From the NCBI RefSeq assembly GCF_002288925.2, contig NW_022098093.1:439266-503265 (forward strand): 64,000 bases of DNA, read 5' to 3'. Source of the stretch: Delphinapterus leucas. Its lineage: Eukaryota; Chordata; Mammalia; Artiodactyla; Monodontidae. Below, one piece after another: positions 35,550-48,290 of the stretch. The notes under the pieces are model-generated. The model ran no database searches, was not told the origin of the DNA, and was given only the letters and a program-made list of their open reading frames with translations. Numbering within the stretch: position 1 is the stretch's first letter; each line of letters begins with the position of its first letter. A program made the position numbers and the translations under genes.

Positions 35550-38400
35550 TTTTTAAATGGTTATGTATAAATTCACATAAAGTAAAATGCACATTCTTAA
35601 TATATAGTTTGATAAGCTTTGACAAATATACAAATCAATGCAACCAGCACCCCGATTAAGAAATACATTTCCTGTACCCCCAAAAAGTCTTTCATAATCC
35701 TTTTATTGTCAGTAGGCCACACCCCAACAGAGTTAATCACTGTTCCAATTGCCAGCATCATAACTAGTTTTATCTGTCAGAGAACTTCATATAATTGAAT
35801 AATAGAGAGTGTGTCTTTCTGTGCCTGGCTCTTCTACTCAACATAATGAGTTGAGATTAATTCATATTTTGCATGTGACAGTAATTGATTCCTTTTTATT
35901 GCAGAAGGGTATTCCACATTTTTTATCCATTTATGTATTGATGAATGTTTGTTGGGTTTTTTTTTTTCCCAATTTTGGCTGTTTCAAATATGCCCACAAT
36001 AAAATTCATATAGAAGCCTCCGTGCAGACATATTTTCCTTTCTCTTGGGTAAATATATAGGAGAATTTCAGAATCAAATGGTAAGTGTATATAAATTTAT
36101 AAAAATCTGTCAAACTGTTTTCCAAAATGACTGTTTCATGTATACTTCCATCAGCTTAATAATATTAAGCGTCATTTCATGGGCTTATGTTCCATTTGGA
36201 ACCTCTTCCTTTGTAAGTTATCTATTCAAATATTTTGCCTATATTTTAACTGTTCAGGTGGAGTTTTTTTCATTCTTACTATTGAATTGTATGAATTCTA
36301 TACTGATTCTGGTTTGAGTCCTTGGTCAGATATATATATAATATATTATGATATTTTCTGCCAGTCTGTGGTTTACTTTTTCATATTTGTAACATTGCCT
36401 GTCTTTTTAAGATATATATATTTTAAAACTAATGTTGAACTTATAGTTTTATTTTTTCTTTGCCTATCCCAGAGTCTCAAAGCTTTGCTCCTTTGTTTTC
36501 TTGTAAATTTTTAGTTTTACTTTTATATATAGGTCTACTCTCTATCTCAAATTAATGTTTTTCTCTGTGGTGTGAGGAAGGGTTAACATTTCCTTTGTTT
36601 TAATATGGATTTTTAAAATTTTCCCACATCATATGCTATAAAAATTATCATTTACTTTTTGAGTTAATTGATCCCTCCATGAAATTTATTCCATTGATCT
36701 GTTTATCTATGTATGATTTCTACATTTTCTTGCTTACTATAGCTCTATGGTAAGTTTTGAAATAAGATTAGTATAAGTTTCCCTATTATTATTTTGCTAA
36801 GATTGTTTTGGCCCCAAATCCACTTATTTTTTTTAGTTGTTTTTTTGCAGTTCTTTAATATCGTTTAATGTACATAATCATGTCTCTTTTGAATAAAGAC
36901 TGTTTTACTTGCTCATTATTTCCTTTTCCTGCCTTAGACATTGGCTAGGGTCTCTAGCACAATTTTGACAGAAGTCTGGACAATGGATATCTCCATCTGC
37001 TTCTGGATCTTAGGAGAATAATGTACAATATTTCACCATTAGGTATAATGTTAGCTGTAGGTTTTTCATAGATGGCCTGTACATGATAAATTGAGATCCT
37101 TTAAACATCAGTGTGCTGAAAGTTCTTATCATGAACCAGTGTTGGCTTTTGTAAAATACAGTTTTCTACATCCATCAATATTTTTTTCTGGTAACATCTT
37201 TGATTATATTGTTTGATTTCTGAATGTTAAAAATAAACCCTGTCTTGCTAAGATACACTCCTTAGTCATATGACATACATATTTCATATGATCGTATTTC
37301 ATATGTCTTGATTTTTATATTTCTGGATTATATATATATTTATATATATATATATATATACTTCTGGATTTAAATTGCTAATATTTTATTGAGAGTTTTT
37401 GCATCAGGTTAATGAGAAATATTAATCTGTAAATTAATCTGTTCCTCTCTCATAGTATACATTGTCAGGTTTTGGTATCAGAGATGTGCTAGGGCTAGCC
37501 TTATAAAATAATTTGATAGGTATTTTTTTCCTTTATATTTAAGAAGAGTTTACATTATATAGGCATTATTTTTTCTTTAAGAGTTTGCTAGAATCAACTA
37601 GTGAAGTAAATTTTTCCTGGGATATTTTTGTGAAAATGTTTTTGATAATATATTTGATTTCCTTAAAAAGTATATGGCCATTCAAATATACTAATTATCC
37701 CATCCAAGCTTTGTCAAGTTGTGCCTTTCAAGAAATTAGTCTATTTTATCTAAATTATTGAATTCACTGTCATTAGCCGTACATAATATTCCCTTATTAT
37801 GATGACAACATCTGAAGACTCCACAATGATGTTCTCTCTATAATCCCTGATATTGAAAACTGGTGTTATCTATTTTATTGGTTAACATAAGTAAAGATTT
37901 GTTAATTTTCTTAATTCCACAAGTCCACTTTTTAACTTGTTTACTCTATTGTTTTTATTTTTCAATTTAATTGATTTCCTCCCTTTTAAAATAAAGGTTT
38001 TCTTTTATTTTGTTGAGTTTAATTGGTCTTCTTTTCTAACTTCTTTAGGTATAATCACAGAACATTAATTTTTAGACATTTCTTTTCTAAAATAAGTATT
38101 TAAAGACATACGTGTAAGGATTGCTTTAGCTATAGTCCACAAATTTGGATACGCTCTCTGTTCATTTTTGTATAGTTAAAAATATTTTCTTTTTTCCTTT
38201 GTGGCTTCTTCTTACACACATGGTATACTTCGAAATATTTTTCTTAATTTCCAAGTGTTTGATTATTTTGAGGCAACGTATTCAGTTCTATTTTAACTTC
38301 ATTGCAGACAGAAAATGTATTCCATATGACTTCAATCCTTTTAAATTTATTCAGACTGTTTTAAGTCCAGGACTTGGTGGATACTTATAATAAAGTTTGT
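35550..38400 (-). mobile_element. Ancient LINE-1 (L1M type), 5'-truncated
   Basis: Begins with an antisense L1M 3' end (ttaaatggttatgtataaat, cattcttaatatatagtttg) and continues through antisense ORF2: tgcctggctcttctactcaa, agaagggtattccacatttt, ttgatgaatgtttgttgggt, ttccattgatctgtttatct, attaggtataatgttagctg and gtaggtttttcatagatggc (RT region), to about 38400. Frames are too degraded to read as protein. AT microsatellite at 37329-37360. Clearly older than the L1 at 1641. Confidence 0.8.
37329..37360. repeat. (TA)n microsatellite
   Basis: TA repeats with one TT interruption, inside the ancient L1M. Confidence 0.93.
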
Positions 38401-39939
38401 CACTCTTCTCTAACTCAGTGGGACTTGAACTCCACAGCCCACTGAAATGAGCAGGGGCTGAAATTTCTGGTCAGCTCTTTGAGATTTGCAGTGGTTCTCT
38501 TCCCCTTTGATTCTTTGAAGACTGGCGTGTTAATGAACAATTCTTGGAGGAGCCACAGCTTTGAAAGGAGTTTAAATACAAGCGTGGAGACTGTCCCTCT
38601 GTGCTCTTCCATTTCTGGATTATGTCTCCTCAACTTCTCTCCAGTTTGGTGTTCCCAAACGCCACCCTCCGACTCCTTACTCCTAACAGACTGCACATTG
38701 CTGCTTGATTTCTAGCCACCTTGTACCACAGAAACTGCGCGGTGCTCTCAGAGCAAAAGTTTTATAAACATAAATCTTATCTAGTGTGATACCCTTCTTT
38801 CAAGGATCTAATTCCATTCTGATGGCTTTTAATCTGTCGATCATTCTAATAAAAGCCTCAGCAAGGCTTTCAGTATTGTTCGTGATAATTTGGAGTTTAC
38901 GATGGTTATGTGAGGTAAGATTGGTGTGATAGATGCTACTCTGCTTTTACAGAAACCAAAACTCCCAAACTGAAAGTATCTTCTATCTGGCTAAAATAAT
39001 AATGGTTTTGCAAGTTTTGAGCAAGTATAATCTTCATTCTTATTATAAAATGCATTTAAACCTACTTGAAGATGGTTTGACCTTCCCAGTTCTTACAGGT
39101 TTTCTTTTATATCACTCCTCTAATGGGCAGGCTAAAGAGTGCTCTAAAATATGTTTTTTTCCTGATCATCGTGTTTAGTAAGCATGTAATATCCATATAG
39201 AAATATTGGTATAACTGGGGAAAAATTTTATCAAGCAAATCATATGAATTAAATACCCCATGGATATGTAAGGATATAAAATCTGTTTAAAGTCTCTAAG
39301 TTGACATAGAACAGTTCTTGTAATAGATGACTGAGAAATGACAGTGTTTTGACAAACCAACTTGCAGGTCAGGAGCAACATTTTGTATTGGAAAATAAAT
39401 AAATATCAAAACCTCACTTGTGGATATTCTTAGGTAAGACATATTCTTAGGTAAGAATAACAGATTCTTAGGTAAGAAGTATTTAAACAATGTCCACAAA
39501 TAGTTAAAACATTTTTTAAAAATCATAGTTAAGGCAGTTTTCAAAAATCTAAAACCTATATATGTGGCAGATACTAGTACTAAGTTATGTTTGGTTAGCA
39601 ATCTAGAAAGCTTGATTTATTTTGGTCAAGGTAGGGTCATACTTGCAGAATGACAAAATAAGTTATTTCATGACACAGAAATAAGTCTAGACTTTAGAGT
39701 TTAATTAACAAATTTAAGTTTGAATGAATTCATTTTCCCTATGTTTGCCTTCTTCTGTCTTAAGTATGAGGGTGAGCTATTCCCTGAATTATGCAATGAA
39801 ATATATAATTCAGATAAATTATCTTTTAAAATTATAATAAGGTGTTTCATTAATAACTTGAATATAACAATGTGGGGTCAGATATTCCCTCTCAAAAATG
39901 AAACGTTCTCTTTTATTCAAAATCCCTGTCCCCTTGTCC
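38401..39939. other. Unrecognised non-coding DNA
   Basis: The part at 38410-38760 is less A+T-rich and open on both strands (to 93 codons), but I can name no family. A short tandem repeat at 39426-39481 is listed separately. Confidence 0.4.
39426..39481 (+). repeat. Three copies of attcttaggtaaga
   Basis: The 14-mer attcttaggtaaga occurs three times in about 55 bases with short spacers (cat; ataacag). The unit looks like a splice-donor motif (aggtaag), but there is no exon here. Confidence 0.9.
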
Positions 39940-40284
39940 AAGTAGGAGTTTTCTTTAATTATTTATTTTTGGCTGTGTTGGGTCTTTGTTGCTGCGCGGG
40001 CTTTCTCTAGTTGGGGCGAGCGGGGGCTACTCTTCTTGGCAGTGCACGGGCTTCTCATTGCGGTGGCTTCTCTTGCTGCAGAGCACAGGCTCTAGGCGCA
40101 CGGGCTTCAGTATTTGTGGCTCACGGGCTCTAGAGCGCAGGCTCAGTAGTAGTTGTGGTGCATGGGCTTAGTTGCTCCGAGGCATGTGGGATCTTCCCAG
40201 ACCCGGGCTCGAACCTGTGTCCCCTGCATTGACAGGCAGATTCTTAACCACTGTGCCACCAGGGAAGCCCTAAGTAGGAGTTTT
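39940..40284 (-). mobile_element. CHR-type SINE, long older form, 13-bp duplication
   Basis: aagtaggagtttt is at 39940-39952 and 40272-40284. Between them the plus strand reads ttggctgtgttgggtctttg ... cttaaccactgtgccaccag and ends agggaagcccta, the reverse complement of the CHR head. It is longer (about 319 bp) and more A+T-rich than the copies at 12696, 46211 and 62438, so it belongs to another CHR subfamily. Confidence 0.93.
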
Positions 40285-41559
40285 ATTAAAATTTATGACA
40301 TTTCAAATCTCTAAATGTTCTTGACTACTACAATTAAAATATGGATATAAAACGTTACAAAATAAAAATTTGAAAATGAGATTATATCATCTAGATCACC
40401 AATGGCATCACAGAGGCAGTTAAGAATTAATTTCCTGGAGGTCAGCAATGAGTATGGTTCATAGGAAATTAAGCAATTTTTTATATTGTCAATATGCTAG
40501 GATTAGTATCCTAAAATCTAGAGCATAGACCATCTATTGTCTTGTTCTAAAAGAACATTCTTATATTTAAAAAATGTGAGAAAGAAAAACTTTTTCATTG
40601 TAACATTTTGTAATTCTTCCATAATGCAGATCTTGCTAACACAATATTAACTAAAGGTGAATTTACTATGAAACTAATAAAGTGTAGCCTTCAGCAATCC
40701 TCACTTTTATAGCCCCTTTCCAAAGCCTTGGAAGGGCTCTTAACAACGGTGTTCACATGCCCATCCAATTTTGCAAATCTTTCAAATGTAAGTTGTCTTC
40801 TTTTTTCTTTTTTTTACAATAGGTTAACATTGTAGTGTTTTCCTACTTTGTCTCCCAATTTATCACTCATTCCGTTATGTCGGTGTTAGAGAGGCTGCAG
40901 GACACTTTAGGGATAAGGCTTAAAGCAATGCTGAGTTGAGGATAAATTTGAGTGAGTGGAGATGATAATACTTTTTATTCCTACATCATAAGTCACTGGG
41001 TGGAGTAACTTATATGGCAGGAATAATGATTAGTTACATATTCCATTACGGCCAACTAAAGGAACAAGATTACAAAATTATAAGCATTACTACAATAGAA
41101 TATTATTATATTCCTAAAACAGTGACATAATATTTATTGGCATATATTCAATAATAAAATAATGGCAGTTGATTTGCCTCTGTCCATCAACCAAAATCAG
41201 ATTTAAGGAAACAAATAAACAACAGGTTAAACACTGTAACCTGTTACATGAATGGAAAAAAAAATTCAAACTGTGGGCCACCTAATATTCATTAATATCA
41301 AGCATCATTATCCTTGATATTGCTGTGGCTGTCTCACAGATGCCTATCCTGTCACTACACCATGTTAGCAACATAATTTGTGCATGTTTTTAGATTGTAT
41401 TAGTTGCTATTTCCACAGAACTGAAATGCAGGCTGAAGTAGTCAAAAAATGCTATTGGATACTAAAAATACTGTAGCAAAACCTAAGAATTTTTTTTTCA
41501 AAATGCGTCAGCAAACACAATTCACCTTTTAGTAGAAATGAGTGCTGGAACTATTCCCA
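40285..41559. other. A+T-rich non-coding DNA
   Basis: Nothing recognised. Confidence 0.4.
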
Positions 41560-42039
41560 CTTGAGTGACATTAGCATTATCTTTGACTGTGGTGATAATT
41601 AGATCTGTGATCTATCCTGAGGTCTTACATCTGGTAAATTATTTTCTTGACTGGGTTAGACTCCAGTGTCAGCAAGGACAACAGAAGGCACTCCATGCCT
41701 TGGGGCATCTCATCTGGCCACTTCTCTTCGACCTGCGAACTCCTACACAGTAGTGTTTTGTACTTTCACCAAGCTGCCCAACTGCGTTTTGGATCCATCT
41801 GTGACCTTTACTAAGTCATAAAATATGAATAAGCAGTTAAGAGGGGCTCTCTATCCATAGTGTAACCAGTTCATTATATAAGTGACTGAGATAATTTATA
41901 GAAGGATTTGTTAGACTATATTTGAAAATATCTCACTACTTGAGTTGGAAAGGGATACATTTAAATATGATTCTGAACAATAAATAATAATTAAAGAAAA
42001 AATTCTCTATCGCTATATCTATACACTTAGACTGTCCAC

Positions 42040-42193
42040 AGGAGCTATAATGTATTGCTATGGCTCCTATATACTTCTAGAAGTCTACCAATATTATGGT
42101 GAGATCCCAGGAGAATTGGTTATCTATCCTTCCTAATGTTGGAAGGACAAGTAAACAATTCCTCTGGGATCTCAATGTAATATTGACAGACTT
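42040..42193. repeat. Dense inverted-repeat block (possible palindromic MITE)
   Basis: Main hairpin: arms 42081-42121 and 42154-42193, about 33 of 40 positions complementary, mismatches mostly transition-type. Its loop holds a second perfect stem (tccttcc 42127-42133, ggaagga 42141-42147). Just to the left are a hairpin with arms aggagctata (42040-42049) and tatggctcct (42059-42068), 9 of 10 paired, and the perfect palindrome cttctagaag (42074-42083). No transposon family was recognised. Confidence 0.75.
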
Positions 42194-42223
42194 TTTTTTG
42201 CCAGAATGGAAAATGAAGGGAGG

Positions 42224-42252
42224 ATATCTATCTATCTATCCATCTATCTATC
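42224..42252. repeat. (TATC)n microsatellite
   Basis: About seven tetranucleotide units with one CATC variant. Confidence 0.93.
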
Positions 42253-42884
42253 AGATACGGTTCTGAAGGTCTGCCTGTTTGGAAAACTGTAGTTTACAGA
42301 ATTCCTCAATAATCTTTTAACACAATTTGTTCATAAACATTCCATGATTGGTAACATTTCACCAGGCATTCACTTAATACAAGAGGCTGTCACCGAAAGG
42401 GTACATGATAAAATACGTAATGGAAAATGTATTATCTTTGGTTAAACCTAATGGCTTGGTGTAATGGACATTGGAAGTATTCTCTTTAAAAACTGTTCAA
42501 GTCATTTGCAAAAACAGACGCTTTACAGGGGTAGTCAAAATTCCTTCCTCATGTTAAATATCTCCTCTAGAATCAATTCATATTTGGAGTCAGTAACAAG
42601 TTGTAGGCATCTGTAAGAAGTAAAATTGTGTTTAGCCAATAGGTTTCTTGAATGCTGAAGCATTAGGGGGCATTTCTATGATGAAAAGCCTGAGTGAAAT
42701 ATTAATTAGAAAGAGAAAAACATAGTCATTTTGCTAAGACCACAAATTCAAAGTTGAGATAAATATATGACTAATAAAAATGAATAGATTAGAAAATATA
42801 AAAATGAAACATATGGCTTTTAAGATACCTAACTATGTAATTCTTCCTGCTAAATTATAGGGAGGCTTTTGTTAGCAATCCTGT

Positions 42885-42990
42885 CATTAATTCAATTCAG
42901 GAAATATTTTTGAACATCTACTATGGGCAGGTAGACTGCTAGGTAAAGTTGAAATATGGCCATGAAATAATTACCAAAATTGGTATCAAA
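42885..42990 (-). repeat. L2 3'-end relic
   Basis: attcaattcaggaaatattt, gaacatctactatgggcagg and actgctaggtaaagttga follow the antisense L2 3' terminus (attcaacaaatatttattga, gcgcctactatgtgccaggc). Confidence 0.65.
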
Positions 42991-44523
42991 AAATTTTTAG
43001 ACAAAGAACCGCCTTGGACAAGTGGAGGATATGATCTGGTATGCTGGGAAAACAAAAATGGAAGGAGGAGATAGTTTAACACAATTTATAATGGCTACTG
43101 TACTTTGTTGTCCATGGACAATGGATTTCAAAGATTTCCTGGGGGTGTGTGTTACCTTTTGTGTGCATGAATTTTGGGAAGTGAGGCTGGGGGTGTGCTG
43201 TTGCACAAAAGCTTATAGGTATGATTAAATGAATAATAATTTACACTCAGTTGGCATCATTTTTTATCAAGTGATAAATTACTCATAGCTCTAGCATTAA
43301 TTTTAATAATGTCCAGAAAGCATCTCTTATAGTTATTGAAGTTCTTATTCTTCTAGCTTATACCAAGAAGCATAGTCTAAATAGTTTTCCTTCTTAGAAG
43401 ATAAACTAAGAAGTCTGACTAAAACTTTTTTTGAAACATGACAAGAAAACGGTATGGTTGATTCATGTTTAAATTGCAATCACCAGTTGATTGGGGCAGG
43501 TTGAAGAATAGCCAAGGATACAGAGGGATTCTATCTATTTTCTGTTAAGTCCTTTGGTGTCCTCCCACTATTGGTGTGGCAGCCATAAAAAATTTCTTGA
43601 ATGGTACTGCTCAAATCAGGTAATAATCTCTCAATGAAGTCAACAGTCCATTTGACTTGATCTTCGATTCTCTTGGAAACCAACAGACAAACAAAGCACT
43701 ATTTTGGTTAAAATCTGGGCCAAGGTTCATTGGACCAGATAGGTCATGATATGTGTGATCTGTGATCTGGCACAGTCTAAGTTTGGTCTGGACATGTCCT
43801 AATAGTACAGAGGAAATTTGGGCCTTGTATGCCAATTGGATGGAGACCTAGACACGTCACAACTACCAACCATGCACACATATTACATAGGTCAGTACCC
43901 AAGAAAGAGTCAAGGTGATGAGTAACTTTTAACTGGTCCGTAATAGCCCTACCAAACAGAGGTAGCTCCAGAGCTTATATAATTATAATAATCTTATCTT
44001 TGGGGCTCAAATCATGACCCAAGATTGGAGCAAACTTGGTATAACCAGCTGTTTAACCAAGATGTGTAATGAGACCTGCAAAAGCATAATGGTACTGGGC
44101 ACATAACCATGTGGCTCCTCTAGTCCACCATTAAGGTATGCAATGATCAATTTCTCTGGATGACTCTTTCTTTTATAGATACATAACAGGATCCTGCTCC
44201 ATATATTGAAAGTTGTAAAAAGTCAGCTGAACTAAGGCCATAAGTTTCCAGTGAATATAGATCAAACAACTAGGAATATGGTATAATTGCATTATTCTCA
44301 TCTCCCCAGACCATATCAGAAATTCATGGAGCCTGAGGCCTCTTGCACTTGATTAAAAGAAAATACAGCCCACTAATCTCTCATAGCACATAACAGCTGA
44401 TTGCTGTCCATTTATAACACAATGAAAGCTAAGAAAAAATTCTCACAAAAGTCAATAACCCTGATAAAATCATTGATATAAAGGAAGAGAACATATCCTG
44501 CCTGCTGACTCCACATACTCCCT

Positions 44524-44543
44524 ACATGGAAGAACTTCCATGT
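44524..44543. repeat. Palindrome, 9-bp arms, 2-nt loop
   Basis: acatggaag (44524-44532), aa, then its exact reverse complement cttccatgt (44535-44543). Confidence 0.85.
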
Positions 44544-45062
44544 GTTTGAATATCCAGAAGCTGATTTACTTTAGTGTGCTTGTCATGTACACTATAAAGC
44601 AGTATCAAAATGCTTCCAAAATTAGGAATTCAAGTAGGCATTCTGAAAGACAAATGAAATATGCATTATGACATGCTAAAATTCTAAACCTATGTTAAGT
44701 AGTAAATTATAAGACTTAAACCTCCTTGCCATAGAAGAAAATTCTCTCAGTATAATTAACCACAGCTTGTCATAAACTTGCTCTGGAATTATCAGGCTAC
44801 CCTGCAGCAGAGAATGAGAACCATTATACCAAAATGGAGGGATTATAACAGCTGTTCCATGACATCTGGAATGACCAGATAATCTGTTCCCATTTAACTC
44901 TAGAGGAAAAAGGGATGATGTATCCGAGAAGTAAACTGGAAAGAATCTTAATATCAGGCCCGTCATCTTGGACATAAAACCCATTTTGTCATTTGTGACC
45001 CTCTTAGGGGAAAAATGAGTAAATAAAGTTACATTATTGGAGTTTGTATTAAAATAAAACAA

Positions 45063-45779
45063 AGGAGAAAAAGATATATATATATATTATAGTTTTTGAA
45101 TCCAGAATGCTACTGATTATAAGACACAGTGAGATTTCCAAGATGGCAAAACCAATGTGTATCTCAAAGGCAATGAACTACAGAAGCCAAAATGACTGTT
45201 GCTTGCTAGACATTTATGGTTGGTTATTATACTCATTTTAAAAACGTGTTTAGAATGTTCCTTCTGCATACTCAAAGACTAAAGAGTGAAGCTAAGAGAT
45301 ATGCCTTGACTGGTGTCTGTTCCCCTATTAGACAAAAAGGAGTCCTGAATATTCTGAAAAAAAGGGGCTTCACCTTACATCATAGGCCCAGGTTTTCTTA
45401 AGGAATCTGTTACTGTAGTCCAGTTTGGACACCCTTTGAACACAATGACTATATTTCCCTGGTAATTCAGGCAGCTAATGTCTAGAGATGTTGTAAATAT
45501 ATATCCATATGTTACCCAAATTGGGTATTCCTACTGATTATTTTACATGCAAATAGAGTGAAACAAGCACTGGTTTTTGATATGTAAGAAACATACAGTC
45601 ACTTCCTGGGCCCAATCAAGAAACCAATGCAATAAGATAAGAAATAATGAGCAATACTTATTATTTAAAAGAAAAAGATGATTCATTTATGCTCTTACCC
45701 TAGAAATTCAAAGGTCTGACATTTATCCAAACATAAGTAAAATTTATATGCCAGATGGCTTATATAAATTACCAGTTGG
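45063..45779. other. A+T-rich non-coding DNA
   Basis: A short (TA)n run at 45074-45088. Otherwise unrecognised. Confidence 0.4.
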
Positions 45780-45935
45780 TTATAACAGCAATACTGTGAA
45801 GCTGTTATCTTTTATTGTTCCCATTTTACTGATGAATAGACTGAGGCACAGTTTATCTAAAGTTACATATCTGGGATTTGAACACAAGTAGCCTAGTTGC
45901 CCAGTCTATACTCTAACCACTATACTGTGTAAGGT
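45780..45935 (-). repeat. MIR SINE
   Basis: cccattttactgatgaatag, actgaggcacagtttatcta, gggatttgaacacaagtagc and ctctaaccactatactgtgt are successive antisense MIR blocks with good identity. Confidence 0.88.
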
Positions 45936-46194
45936 CAATAAGACACCTAGGAACAAATTAACTTTAAAAAATGAAAAGGTTCACATTCATCAGCAATACA
46001 TAACTGAAAACTTAATAAAAATATCTCATTCGCAAATGAAAATTATGAATATATAGGAATCAGTTTAATTGAAGGTGCAAGACTTATGAATGGATAAATG
46101 GACAAATGGATAAAATGTAAAATTTTGCTCTAGTTCACAAGAAGTACTTCAGTGAATCAACAGTAATGCTGTTTCTGAATGGAAAACTGTACTT

Positions 46195-46431
46195 AAAAGT
46201 GGCAATTCTAGGGCTTCCCTGGTGGCGCAGTGGTTGAGAGTCCGCCTGCCGATGCAGGGAACACGGGTTTGTGCACCGGTACGGGAAGATCCCACATGCC
46301 GCGAAGCAACTAGGCCCGTGAGCCATGGCTGCTGAGCCTGCGCGTCCGGAGCCTGTGCTCCGCAACGGCAGAGGCCACAACAGTGAGAGGCCCGCGTACC
46401 ACACACACACACAAAAAAAGTGGCAATTCTA
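46195..46431 (+). mobile_element. CHR-type SINE with 16-bp target-site duplication
   Basis: aaaagtggcaattcta is at 46195-46210 and 46416-46431. The SINE, 46211-46415, starts gggcttccctggtggcgcag, with an A-box-like tggcgcagtgg at 46223-46233 and a B box of the ggtttgtg type near 46266. The body (gagccatggctgctgagcct, gaggccacaacagtgagagg) is the G+C-rich type. Its tail is a CA run followed by seven A, an unusual tail composition. Open frames across it are SINE read-through. Confidence 0.95.
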
Positions 46432-48077
46432 TTAATAAATTCAATACATTTAAAAATCTGATAATTTTAATGAAATTCTATATATTGGTTCTAAATCCAT
46501 GGGAAAAAAAATGATGAAGAAGAATAAAGAGTAGAGCTGAAGTCATAGGTTATCTGCCATGGAAAACTCAAGTAATCCAGAGTGAAATGCAGGTTCAAGA
46601 CCAGACTTTCAGAAAACAACCCAGAAACAGATTCCTGTGTAAATAACAATGAGTTACATATAAAAAGCATGGCATTTCAAATTACTGAAGAAAGGATACA
46701 CTCTTCAATAAATGATATGAATTCAATTGCAAATATTTGGGGATAAAAGTAGCTTGGCATAAATACAAGTTAATTAGACATTTACTATTCATCTAAACAG
46801 GAAACAAAATCATACAGCAAAAATTATATGACTATTTCATTTTACTGTTTCCTATATTTTTCCATTTTATGATGGAAAGAACAAATATTTGAATAAAGGT
46901 AGTATAACTAGTCACCTTCAGACTTCTGTAGCCCCAATCTAAAATAGTTCATTTTAATTTTATCTAGTGAAGAAAAGAATGTAGGAGTATATAAAAATCT
47001 TTTGACTTTCTACCTCTGTATAAAAAAAGATGCTTCATAGTATTTATTCATCTTCATGGGTGTCTCTGAGTGAATTCCAACACAAAAAATAATGATTGTT
47101 GAATTATCTGTCAGGTGTAGAGGATCATACTGATTATTTCATATAACCAAAAATATCAGACTGAAGTTTTTTAAACTGAAAATAATATAATTATATAGTT
47201 CTCTACTGAAGACTATTCAAAACCTATTTTGCATTTCAATTACATAGTTGAAGGAAATCTTTCATTGTTCTTTCACAACATTTTTTTACCTTAAAAATGA
47301 CATTTTATTATTTGAATAGATGTGATGACCAACTCACATGAATGGGTCTCTGGATTATAGTCTTTCATTTCCTAGTCTAATAAGGATCTCAATACATTTG
47401 CTACTTAATTTTTCTATAATAATTTCTCGAATTATATACTGTGGTCACTCTAATTATTGAGTCACTCTTATTTTTATAATAAAAAAGTGAAATTGTTCCA
47501 TTGAATCATTTTCTATTTAAATCAAATAAAAATGCCCTAGAAAAGAAAAATTATTCAAGAGGATATTTAATTTTTCACATTTCCTTGCATATTTTTCCTG
47601 AGATTAGTTATTATTTTAAGTTCATGTTATTCTGACTCTAGAAAGGATAAGAGAAGTCTTATTCACCATGGTATATCTTCACTAGACTTAGACAATAGCA
47701 ACTCCCCTGCATCACTGCAAAAACCATTATATATGTCAATGTAATGGTACCTCTGCTTAGAATCATAGAATCACCTGATTTTTATAGATATTAAGGATTC
47801 CTGGAGAGTTCTCAATTTGAAAACAGAGCAACATCACTGTCACTGTCTAAATTCTGTAATTCCAGAGGCTGGACCTGAGCACATGTATCCTGAATCCCTG
47901 TCCAGTAATTAAATCCATACAGTTCAGCTAAATTACATAACGTTAGGAAATATTTCAACAATCAAACTGGACTATGTTACAGGAGGTTTTGACAATGACT
48001 ATTTTACTGTTTGTCTATAGATTTAGATGTTTGAGACTTCCTTTTTAGTACAAGATAGGCAAAATAGCTGATGATAG
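46432..48077. other. A+T-rich non-coding DNA with possible weak MIR-like relic
   Basis: ttagaatcatagaatcacct at 47757-47776 recalls the start of a MIR-related repeat but does not continue convincingly. Nothing else recognised. Confidence 0.35.
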
Positions 48078-48290
48078 GTAATACTTGTTGGGTGCTCGCT
48101 ATGCTGTTCAAAATTCATTATCTGTCCTCCTCAAAACCCTAGGAGGTAGATACCATTATTAAGCCTATTTTACATAACAGAAATTGAGTGCCTCCAATAA
48201 AGCACAGCTGGTTAGGTATAAGAACCAAGGCATCACAGTTGCACTGCAGACATCATGCTCTTAAACAGTGTGTTACAGTGTTGATTTTCC
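48078..48290 (-). repeat. MIR SINE
   Basis: tgttgggtgctcgctatgct, aaaaccctaggaggtagata, ccattattaagcctatttta, a gcacagctggttaggtataa segment and atcatgctcttaaacagtgt follow antisense MIR in order. Confidence 0.85.

Larger units (their letters stand above)
41560..45062 (-). other. Broken coding-like stretches of unknown origin
   Basis: Not L1, L2 or SINE. Several minus-strand pieces read for 40-128 codons: 44676-45062 (longest, 128 codons), 43611-43835, a piece over about 44050-44240, and one around 41740-41830 containing TDGSK (41788-41802), which resembles the TDGS motif of retroviral RNase H. A YIND tetrapeptide (44469-44480) could be a decayed YxDD. Order RT then RNase H fits a retroviral pol on the minus strand, but the 2.7-kb separation is too large without an insertion. 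The alternatives are a very old processed pseudogene or chance. I do not assign a family. Confidence 0.22.

Noticed and set aside
36045..36514. Overlapping plus-strand open frames of 90 and 111 codons
   Set aside because: They lie in antisense sequence of an ancient L1M; the Phe/Leu/Tyr-rich content comes from the T-rich strand.
38415..38715. Opposing open frames of 78-93 codons
   Set aside because: No domain recognised; the stretch borders an ancient L1M and may be another old repeat.
39426..39481. Possible CRISPR-like array
   Set aside because: Only three short copies with 3-7-nt spacers in mammalian DNA.
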